The notes beneath the pieces were generated by a model. That model was not told the DNA's origin. It saw only the letters and a list, made by a program, of their open reading frames with translations, and did no database searches. Position numbers and translations under genes: made by a program. DNA of 5,795 bases from Rickettsia typhi. Lineage in GTDB: Bacteria > Pseudomonadota > Gammaproteobacteria > Burkholderiales > Burkholderiaceae_C. Of the stretch, positions 1 to 5,249 are shown one piece after another. Position 1 is the stretch's first letter; each line of letters begins with the position of its first letter. The stretch covers positions 1 through 5,795 of the forward strand of contig CALPPP020000090.1 of the NCBI GenBank assembly GCA_943325485.2. The letters are read 5' to 3'.

Positions 1-685
1 AACACATGATGAGCACTTGCGCACCCATGTGCGGGTAGACACTGGAGAGCGGCGCAATCAGCATGCCACTGAGCGCAGCCAAGGCCACGCCCATGGCAAA
101 CACCAGCGAATGCAAACGCACGATGTTGATGCCCAAGGCCTGCGCCATGTCACTGTTGAAGGCGCCTGCGCGTATCTTCATGCCCAATTTGGTTTTGCTG
201 ATCAACAGCCACAGACCCAGCGCCAAGGCGGTACAAATGCCCAACATGAACAGGCGGTAAGCAGGGTAAGACAGGGTGTCAGTCAGTTGTATGGACCAAT
301 CTAGCAAGGCAGGCACACCCACGTTGTGTACATCGTCACCCCACAACATGGAGCGCAGTTCTTCAAAAATATAGATCAGGCCAAAGGTGAGCAAGACTTG
401 GTCAAGGTGGCTTCGGTGGTAAAAATGTTTGAACAGCAGTTTCTCTAGCAACCACCCCGCTGCGATGCTGATCAAGGTACCTGCCAAAATAGCCAACGCC
501 AAATTGTCCCAAGCGGCAGTCAGTGCATAGGCCATGTAAGCGCCCAGCATGTAAAAAGAGCCATGGGCCAAATTCACCACACCCATGATGCCAAAGATCA
601 GTGTGAGACCTGCTGCCAACAAAAACAGCAGCAATCCGTATTGAACGCTGTTGAGCAGTTGGATGAAAAAATTGGCGAGGTCCAT
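1..685 (-). CDS. LivH-type branched-chain amino acid/aromatic acid ABC transporter permease (3' end cut by window edge)
   Basis: Integral inner-membrane subunit of an ABC importer of the branched-chain amino acid (HAAT) family; it forms half of the translocation pore. The first 228 residues are visible; the family is usually about 290, so the C-terminal fifth lies beyond the left edge. Hydrophobic segments fall at about residues 13-33, 38-57, 62-80, 93-112, 144-162 and 189-211. The conserved stretch LIFGIMGVVNLAHGSFYMLG (29-48) is a LivH hallmark. The cytoplasmic loop around 163-187 (SKTKLGMKIRA, then MAQALGIN) is the region that contacts the ATPase. The ATG at 685-683 overlaps the stop of the upstream binding-protein gene as TGATG, with no good Shine-Dalgarno, so translation is probably coupled. 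Placement behind a benzoate-CoA ligase and a binding protein suggests aromatic acid import rather than leucine; this substrate is inferred. The second permease and the ATPases would be expected further left. Confidence 0.93.
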   Translation of the reverse strand, partial: MDLANFFIQLLNSVQYGLLLFLLAAGLTLIFGIMGVVNLAHGSFYMLGAYMAYALTAAWDNLALAILAGTLISIAAGWLLEKLLFKHFYHRSHLDQVLLTFGLIYIFEELRSMLWGDDVHNVGVPALLDWSIQLTDTLSYPAYRLFMLGICTALALGLWLLISKTKLGMKIRAGAFNSDMAQALGINIVRLHSLVFAMGVALAALSGMLIAPLSSVYPHMGAQVLIMC

Positions 686-1869
686 CAGCCCAACTTGCAG
701 CCAGCGCCCGAATCGGACAGGGCCTTGGCCGCCACACCCAACACCTTGTTTTCTTTGCCCTGCACCACACGCAGGTAGATGTCTTGCACAGGGTTATGCG
801 CTTTGCTCATGGTCCATTTGCCCCGTGGGCTGTCGATGACAGCGCCTTCCATGGCGGCATACAAAGCCTTTTTATTGGACAAATCACCATTCACGGCCGC
901 AGCGCCTTGCAACAACAACAAACCCGCGTCATAGCCTTGCACCGCAAACACATCGGGCTGCATTTTGTAGGTCTTGGCATAGGCCAAACGGAAGGCATCG
1001 TTGCGTTTGCTGGCCAATGAGGCGCTGTAGTGCAAGGTGGTCATGATGCCTTGGGCAGCAGGCGCCAATTCATCGTCCAACAAACCTTCGGTGAGAAATC
1101 CAGAGCCATACAGCGGAATTTTGCCTTTCAAGCCTGCTGCAGCGTAATCGCGGATGAACTTGGATGCACCGCCCCCCGAGAAGAAACACGCCACGGCATC
1201 GGGTTTGATGGACGCAATTTCGGTTAGCAATGCTTGGAACTCCACATTGGGGAAAGGCAGGCCCAACTCTTTGACGATGGTGCCACCAGCGGCGGTGTAG
1301 CTTTCTTTGAAACTTTCACCCGCTTCGTCGCCCGCCGCGTATTTCCAAGTGATCCATACCGCTTTTTTATGTCCTTTTTCAACCATGACTTTGCCCAGCG
1401 CTTGGGTGGGCTGGCCATTCGTGAAGGAGGTGCGAAACACATTGGGCGCACACAGCGCACGGGTGGCCGCGTGCATACCTGCGTTAGGAATGATGTTGAG
1501 CACACCGGTTTCACGTGCGACCTTGTGTATGCCCATTTGCACGCCCGAATGAACCGTGCCAATCAATACGTCCACCTTGTCGCGCTGCACCAGCTTGTTA
1601 GCGTTTTCCACACCTTTGGAGGGCTCGGATTCGTCATCCACTTTGAAAAACTCCACCTCGCGACCACCGACTTTGCCGCCTGCTTCTTGCAAAGCCATGC
1701 GAAAACCGTTGTCGATGGCCACGCCCAGTTGGGTGAACGTGCCTGTGTAGGGGAGCATCAAACCAATGCGCAGCTTGCTGTTTTGTGCGCTTGCGGGCAA
1801 CCACAGACCTGAAGAGGCAGCGCCGACGATGGCGGCTGAATGGGTAAGCAGTTGTCTGCGTGAGGCCAT
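685..1869 (-). CDS. Periplasmic substrate-binding protein of a Liv/aromatic-type ABC transporter
   Basis: A 394-residue periplasmic binding protein (Peripla_BP_6/LivK-like fold) that should capture the solute and deliver it to the permease encoded next. Residues 1-28 form a signal peptide: SRRQLL at 3-8 is a twin-arginine-like motif, followed by a hydrophobic stretch and a likely ASA|Q cleavage after residue 28. The mature protein opens with LRIGLMLPYTGTF, typical of the family, followed by NGFRMALQEAGG and KLVQRDKVDVLIGTVHS, and continues with a two-lobed pattern to the C-terminus. An in-frame extension up to 2061 exists but lies inside the ligase gene; the ATG at 1869 is chosen because AGGAGA sits 5 bases upstream and the signal peptide starts there. 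The 22-bp gap to the ligase and 1-bp overlap with the permease indicate one operon. Benzoate or a related aromatic acid is the inferred ligand. Leucine-type substrates cannot be excluded from sequence alone. Confidence 0.93.
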   Translation of the reverse strand: MASRRQLLTHSAAIVGAASSGLWLPASAQNSKLRIGLMLPYTGTFTQLGVAIDNGFRMALQEAGGKVGGREVEFFKVDDESEPSKGVENANKLVQRDKVDVLIGTVHSGVQMGIHKVARETGVLNIIPNAGMHAATRALCAPNVFRTSFTNGQPTQALGKVMVEKGHKKAVWITWKYAAGDEAGESFKESYTAAGGTIVKELGLPFPNVEFQALLTEIASIKPDAVACFFSGGGASKFIRDYAAAGLKGKIPLYGSGFLTEGLLDDELAPAAQGIMTTLHYSASLASKRNDAFRLAYAKTYKMQPDVFAVQGYDAGLLLLQGAAAVNGDLSNKKALYAAMEGAVIDSPRGKWTMSKAHNPVQDIYLRVVQGKENKVLGVAAKALSDSGAGCKLG

Positions 1870-1874
1870 GGTGT

Positions 1875-1880
1875 TCTCCT
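1875..1880 (-). promoter_or_regulatory. Shine-Dalgarno site of the substrate-binding protein gene
   Basis: The minus strand reads AGGAGA-ACACC-ATG, a strong ribosome binding site five bases from the start codon. It fixes the start at 1869 rather than at an upstream in-frame codon within the ligase gene. It is the clearest ribosome binding site among the minus-strand starts visible here. Confidence 0.85.
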
Positions 1881-1891
1881 GATGCGGCGGT

Positions 1892-3472
1892 TTATTTTGA
1901 AAGGGCGCGCAGTTTAAAGCGCTGTATTTTGCCGGTGGCAGTTTTGGGCAATTCGCTGACAAACTCAACCCAACGTGGGTATTTGTAGGGAGCGAGCTGC
2001 GACTTGACATGAAGTTTAAGCTCTTCAACTGACAAAACCTGACCAGGTTTGCACACCACAAAGGCTTTGGGCTTGGTCAAACCTTGTTCGTCATCGACGC
2101 CAATGACCGCAGCTTCCAAGACGCTTGGGTGGGTCATCAAACTTGCCTCCACCTCGAAGGGCGAAACATAGATGCCACCCACTTTGAGCATATCGTCGCT
2201 GCGACCGCCATAGGTGTAGTAGCCCTCTGCGTCGCAGATGTATTTGTCACCGCTGCGTGTCCATTCACCCGCAAAGGTATGTTTGGTTTTTTCGCGGTTG
2301 TTCCAGTACATGATGGCCGATGTAGGCCCTTGAATTTGTAACTCACCTAACTCGCCCACCGCGCAAGGGTTTCCTTCGTCATTGACCAAGCGCAGGGCGT
2401 AGCCTGGCACCACCTCGCCGGTGGTCCCATAGCGAACGCGGCCGGGGCGATTAGACAAAAAGATGTGCAGCATTTCGGTCGAGCCAATGCCGTCCAAAAT
2501 CTCAACACCAAACTCGGCTTGCCAACGCTTGCCAATCTCGGCAGGCAAAGCCTCACCTGCGCTGGTGCAAACACGTAAATTCAACGCTTGGGCTGCAGGG
2601 CGATCAGCATCTGCCAGCAAGCTGGCAAACAAAGTAGGTACCCCATAAAACACCGTGGGCTGATAGGTCTTGAGCAAATGGAACACGTCTGCAGGGGTGG
2701 CGCGTTTGTTTAACAACACCGTGGTGGCACCTTGCGCCAGCGGAAAACTCAGTGCATTGCCCAAGCCGTAGGCGAAGAACAATTTGGCCGCAGAAAACAC
2801 CACATCGTTTTCACGCAAACCCAAGACACCACGGCCGTACAACGCTGCGGTGTGAATGATGTGACTGTGCAAATGCAAAGTGCCTTTGGGCGACCCAGTT
2901 GAGCCACTGGAGTACAACCAAAAACACACATCATCTGCCAAGGTGGTGGCGCATTGCGCTAAGCGCTGGTTGCTTTGAATGATGTGCGCGATGCTTTGCC
3001 CATTTTCCGGTGACCCGTCAGAGTCGATGAACACCTGTTGACACGCAGGCGCGGCAGAAATGATGTCGGCAAACTGTGGCCACAAGGCTTCTGACACCAA
3101 CAAACCATGGGCTCTGGAATCTTGCAACATGAACGCGTAGTCTTTGGGCGTGAGCAAGGTGTTCACTGCCACCGGCACCACCCCCACCAAGATACAGCCT
3201 AAGAACACAACCGGCCAGTGAAGACCGTCGTGCATACACAGCAATACACGTTGTTCTTGCTGAAAACCTGCCTCTCTCAAGCCTTGGGCAAAGCGGTGCG
3301 CTTGATCGTCCAATTCGCCATAGCTGAGTGTTTGGCCAGTTGACGCATCGATGTAAGCTGTTTTTTCCATGCGATGAGCATGGCGCGAGAGCAAATCAAG
3401 CGCAGCGTTATAGAACTTTGGAATGACCACGCCGGGCAAAGGACTGGGGTCAACAGAGGGACGATCAACCAT
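1892..3472 (-). CDS. bclA: Benzoate-CoA ligase (AMP-forming)
   Basis: A cytoplasmic 526-residue adenylate-forming enzyme of the ANL superfamily. It converts an aryl carboxylate, ATP and CoA to aryl-CoA, AMP and pyrophosphate, the entry step of the aerobic benzoyl-CoA (box) and anaerobic benzoate pathways. Visible motifs in order: phosphate loop YSSGSTGSPKGT (187-198), FFAYGLGN (232-239) lining the acyl pocket, GIGSTEM (328-334) followed by LHIFLSN as in benzoate-CoA ligases, the SGD aspartate at 407-409, the hinge GRSDDMLKVGGIYVSPFEVE (423-442), and PKTATGKIQR (509-518) with catalytic Lys515. Length matches the family. All core residues are present, so it should be active. The ATG at 3472 is the only reasonable start, since the next Met is residue 35, but it has no Shine-Dalgarno. 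The gene heads an operon with an aromatic-type ABC transporter. The precise aryl substrate (benzoate, 2-aminobenzoate or a hydroxybenzoate) is inferred from family resemblance. Confidence 0.92.
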   Translation of the reverse strand: MVDRPSVDPSPLPGVVIPKFYNAALDLLSRHAHRMEKTAYIDASTGQTLSYGELDDQAHRFAQGLREAGFQQEQRVLLCMHDGLHWPVVFLGCILVGVVPVAVNTLLTPKDYAFMLQDSRAHGLLVSEALWPQFADIISAAPACQQVFIDSDGSPENGQSIAHIIQSNQRLAQCATTLADDVCFWLYSSGSTGSPKGTLHLHSHIIHTAALYGRGVLGLRENDVVFSAAKLFFAYGLGNALSFPLAQGATTVLLNKRATPADVFHLLKTYQPTVFYGVPTLFASLLADADRPAAQALNLRVCTSAGEALPAEIGKRWQAEFGVEILDGIGSTEMLHIFLSNRPGRVRYGTTGEVVPGYALRLVNDEGNPCAVGELGELQIQGPTSAIMYWNNREKTKHTFAGEWTRSGDKYICDAEGYYTYGGRSDDMLKVGGIYVSPFEVEASLMTHPSVLEAAVIGVDDEQGLTKPKAFVVCKPGQVLSVEELKLHVKSQLAPYKYPRWVEFVSELPKTATGKIQRFKLRALSK

Positions 3473-3475
3473 ATA

Positions 3476-3513
3476 TGCATATTATTGCTTAGTGAGATAT
3501 GCAACAAAATGCA
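3476..3513. promoter_or_regulatory. Candidate BoxR/BzdR-type operator: repeated TGCA half-sites
   Basis: TGCA occurs at 3476-3479, 3500-3503 and 3510-3513, and a near match, TGCT, at 3486-3489. The sites form two TGCA-N6-TGC(A/T) pairs whose starts are 24 bp apart; within each pair the half-sites are 10 bp apart, about one helical turn. The first TGCA is the centre of a perfect 10-bp palindrome, ATATGCATAT (3473-3482), and ATATGCA recurs at 3497. From memory, TGCA repeats are the recognition element of the benzoyl-CoA-responsive repressors BzdR and BoxR, which control benzoate genes in Azoarcus. The location over the promoter of a benzoate-CoA ligase fits that role. No regulator gene is in the window, so the assignment is inference. 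Confidence 0.5.
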
Positions 3514-3521
3514 GATTTCAA
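3479..3521 (-). promoter_or_regulatory. Possible sigma70 promoter(s) of the bclA operon
   Basis: Two overlapping arrangements are visible on the minus strand. One is TTGAAA (3521-3516), a 16-bp spacer, then the weak TATCTC (3499-3494). The other is TTGTTG (3507-3502), a 17-bp spacer, then TAATAT (3484-3479), which would start transcription almost at the ATG at 3472. Both are interleaved with TGCA repeats, so a bound repressor would block polymerase. Neither is a strong consensus match; the choice cannot be made from sequence. Confidence 0.4.
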
Positions 3522-3551
3522 GAGCGATCAGGCGCAGTCTCTTTGTGTGGG

Positions 3552-3557
3552 TAGAAT
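3552..3557 (+). promoter_or_regulatory. -10 element of the tRNA-Pro promoter
   Basis: TAGAAT matches the TATAAT consensus at five of six positions and ends nine bases before the mature tRNA, giving a start around 3564. I see no convincing -35 hexamer 16-18 bp upstream, so the promoter call rests on the -10 alone. Confidence 0.45.
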
Positions 3558-3566
3558 AGACCTCAT

Positions 3567-3643
<77 letters not shown>

Positions 3644-3646
3644 CAC

Positions 3647-3675
3647 AAAAAAAGGCCCCTGCTGGGGCCTTTTTT
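3647..3675. terminator. Strong hairpin with flanking A- and T-tracts (bidirectional intrinsic terminator)
   Basis: AGGCCCC (3653-3659) and GGGGCCT (3664-3670) form a perfect 7-bp GC-rich stem with loop TGCT. It is preceded by a run of A (from 3647) and followed by a run of T (to 3675), so extra A-T pairs can lengthen the stem and a U-tract exists on either strand. On the plus strand it begins ten bases past the end of tRNA-Pro (3643). On the minus strand it would stop transcripts leaving the exported-protein gene that ends at 3777, before they reach the ligase promoter region. Confidence 0.85.
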
Positions 3676-3683
3676 CTTGTATT

Positions 3684-3760
3684 CTGACCGTAGCTCAGTT
3701 GGATAGAGCAACAGCCTTCTAAGCTGTGGGTCGGGGGTTCGATCCCCTCCGGTCAGGCCA
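3684..3760 (+). tRNA. tRNA-Arg (anticodon UCU)
   Basis: A complete 77-base tRNA with encoded CCA. The acceptor stem CTGACCG pairs fully with CGGTCAG (3750-3756); the discriminator is G and CCA ends at 3760. The D arm GCTC-AGTTGGATA-GAGC is canonical. The anticodon stem ACAGC/GCTGT holds loop CTTCTAA with anticodon TCT at 3718-3720. The T stem GGGGG/CCCTC has one G-T pair. It reads the AGA and AGG arginine codons. It follows the hairpin by only eight bases, and no plus-strand terminator is visible after it. Confidence 0.97.
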
Positions 3761-3776
3761 AATTAACGGCAATAAA

Positions 3777-4436
3777 TCAGTGCTTGTCTTTGGGTTTTTC
3801 TTTGGCCGCTTTGTCAAAGAAGTGGTGCCAGCATTCTTCTTTGGCCAATATTTTGCTTTTGTTGTCTAAGCAGTAGGTGCGGCGAATTTTCCGATCTTGG
3901 TCGGTGATGAAATAACTGCGGTACAGGGTTTTATCCAACACATACATGATCACTGTGCGCGACTGAGGGCAAGAGTCGCCCAAGATGCAACTGCGCATGA
4001 CATTGGAGTTGACATACAACTCGACAGACACAATCGGTAACTTTTTGCCATGGTGTGTGGCGACCAAGCGTACTGCGCAGGTGGAGCCGCTGACCTTTTC
4101 TAAGTCGTCTTTGGCTGCCAGCATATTGGCTTCTTCGGCCATCTGTTGGCGAAACCATTCACCAATCACGCCACGACAAACAAAATATTCTTCTCCGTCG
4201 GTTTTATGGAAAGGCTCGATATAAGGGCGGCGTTTGGAGTCAAAGTAAAAAAGGGGCTCTTGACCTTCAAAAGTTCGGGTAGGTTTATCGGCCTTGGCGC
4301 CCCCTTTTTCTTCCTTGGCGGGGGCACTGTGCGAGTCAGCAGGCTTAGGCGGAGGGTCATTGGCCCAAGCAGGGGCCAGCCACAAGCACTGCAGGCCCAA
4401 CAAGACGGATAAAACTGAAAAGCGCAATGTATTCAT
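3777..4436 (-). CDS. Exported six-cysteine protein of unknown function (paralogue A)
   Basis: I do not recognise this 219-residue protein as a named family. Residues 1-25 form a signal peptide (hydrophobic core, then APAWA|ND), so it should reach the periplasm. Residues 26-58 are a low-complexity linker rich in Pro, Lys and Ala. The domain proper, about 61-205, has six cysteines at 87, 120, 150, 156, 189 and 202, which probably form disulfides. Conserved pieces are YFVCRGVIGEWF (84-95), CILGDSCPQSRTV (150-162) and LYRSYF (171-176). The C-terminus is Lys-rich. These pieces and the cysteine spacing recur in the neighbouring gene at 4504-5196. The start at 4436 is the only ATG that keeps the signal peptide; the ribosome site is weak (GAG close to the ATG). 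It lies 67 bp after its paralogue and is probably cotranscribed. No catalytic residues are evident; a structural or binding role is only a guess. Confidence 0.85.
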   Translation of the reverse strand: MNTLRFSVLSVLLGLQCLWLAPAWANDPPPKPADSHSAPAKEEKGGAKADKPTRTFEGQEPLFYFDSKRRPYIEPFHKTDGEEYFVCRGVIGEWFRQQMAEEANMLAAKDDLEKVSGSTCAVRLVATHHGKKLPIVSVELYVNSNVMRSCILGDSCPQSRTVIMYVLDKTLYRSYFITDQDRKIRRTYCLDNKSKILAKEECWHHFFDKAAKEKPKDKH

Positions 4437-4441
4437 AGCTC

Positions 4442-4460
4442 AAAAAAAGAGGTGACCTCT
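4442..4460 (-). terminator. Short hairpin with T-tract between the two paralogues
   Basis: On the minus strand AGAGG-TCA-CCTCT is followed by a run of six to seven T, the form of a weak intrinsic terminator or attenuator (5-bp stem, 3-base loop). It lies just before the start of paralogue A, separated from the ATG by only a few bases. At DNA level GAGGTCACCTC is also an 11-bp palindrome that could bind a protein. The stem is short, so full termination is unlikely. Confidence 0.4.
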
Positions 4461-4503
4461 GTGAATCGACCGACAAGCCCAAGTCTTGAGGTGTTTTTTG
4501 CGC

Positions 4504-5196
4504 TCAATCGATGGTGTAGCAGGTGGAATTGCGGTGCCATTTGCCCGTGTCGGTGACACAGTGCTGGAAAATTTCTTTGGAATTGGTGTTGGAGAGGAAG
4601 TAGGAGCGCATCAAAGATTTGTTGATGGGCACAAAGTTCACGGTCCGGAAAATGGGACAGAAATCCCCGCGCACACACTTGTCAAACTCTTTGCGGGTTT
4701 CAAACAATTGCACCCCAATGCGCCCAGGGGTCAGGCTTTTCTCTGTGCCATAGGTCACGATGCAGTGCTCAGAATGCACAAAAGGCAAATCGGCCAATTC
4801 ATTGAAATAGTTCATCTCCGCCACGATCAACTCTTGGAACCATGGCGCAACAATGCCTTTGCATTCGTAGTAATCCATTTTGTCTTTGTGATGCACCACT
4901 TCGCCCAAGGGACGGTTGGTTTTATCCAGCAACACCATAGGGTCTTTGCCCGAGTTGGGCGGCCTGGCTTTAGCGGCCTTGGGCGCTTCGGCCATGCCCT
5001 CTTGGCTTTGCGATCCTTCATTCATCACTGCCTGAACCCGCCGATCAAAGGTGTCAGGGTCACCTTTGGCATCCGAGCGTTTTTCGGGAATGGGTTTGAA
5101 TTTCGGTTCTGCGCCCGTCTTGGAATCCGAACAAGCGCTTAAAACGCAGACAAACGCCAGCACGGCAAAAAAAGAAGTAGGGGGAAAAGGGCGCAT
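4504..5196 (-). CDS. Putative lipoprotein with six-cysteine domain (paralogue B)
   Basis: A 230-residue protein without a family I can name. The N-terminus has a basic residue, a hydrophobic core and lipobox LSAC with Cys22, so it should be lipid-anchored. Ser at +2 favours outer-membrane sorting by the E. coli rule. Residues 25-85 are a charged, probably disordered linker. The domain, about 86-228, carries cysteines at 112, 145, 174, 180, 213 and 226, with segments YYECKGIVAPWF (109-120), CVRGDFCPIFRTV (174-186) and LMRSYF (195-200). It aligns with the protein at 3777-4436 almost without gaps: about 38 identities in 143 positions by my hand count. A TTG two codons upstream (5202) is in frame, but the ATG at 5196 gives a standard lipoprotein signal; neither has a Shine-Dalgarno. 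It starts 53 bp after the glutathione transferase gene. Function unknown. Confidence 0.85.
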   Translation of the reverse strand: MRPFPPTSFFAVLAFVCVLSACSDSKTGAEPKFKPIPEKRSDAKGDPDTFDRRVQAVMNEGSQSQEGMAEAPKAAKARPPNSGKDPMVLLDKTNRPLGEVVHHKDKMDYYECKGIVAPWFQELIVAEMNYFNELADLPFVHSEHCIVTYGTEKSLTPGRIGVQLFETRKEFDKCVRGDFCPIFRTVNFVPINKSLMRSYFLSNTNSKEIFQHCVTDTGKWHRNSTCYTID

Positions 5197-5205
5197 GGTC
5201 AAAAA

Positions 5206-5234
5206 GCTATGACAGAGTTGACAGCTATTATCAA
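5206..5234 (-). promoter_or_regulatory. Weak candidate promoter upstream of the lipoprotein gene
   Basis: The minus strand has TTGATA (5234-5229), a 17-bp spacer and CATAGC (5211-5206), with a predicted start near 5199, only a few bases before the ATG at 5196. The -10 matches consensus at just three positions. Readthrough from the transferase gene is an equally good explanation, since I see no clear terminator in the 53-bp gap. Confidence 0.25.
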
Positions 5235-5249
5235 CGCTCGCCCATCTGT

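Noticed and set aside
402..770. Minus-strand open frame of 122 codons
   Set aside because: It overlaps the permease and the end of the binding-protein gene in another frame. The permease frame beginning at 685 encodes a recognisable LivH sequence, this one does not.
1234..1812. Plus-strand open frame of 192 codons
   Set aside because: It is the antisense shadow of the substrate-binding protein, rich in His and Phe, with no family resemblance.
1870..2061. N-terminal extension of the substrate-binding protein to 2061
   Set aside because: It lies inside the ligase gene and would put 64 residues before a clear signal peptide; the AGGAGA site supports 1869.
4486..5142. Plus-strand open frame of 218 codons
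   Set aside because: It is antisense to the lipoprotein gene, whose lipobox, cysteine pattern and paralogy support the minus strand.
5197..5202. TTG at 5202 as start of the lipoprotein
   Set aside because: It adds only two residues and has no ribosome site; the ATG at 5196 directly precedes a normal lipoprotein signal.
5218..5223. TTGACA on the plus strand as a -35 element
   Set aside because: No -10-like hexamer follows at suitable spacing, and it would drive only antisense transcription of the transferase gene.
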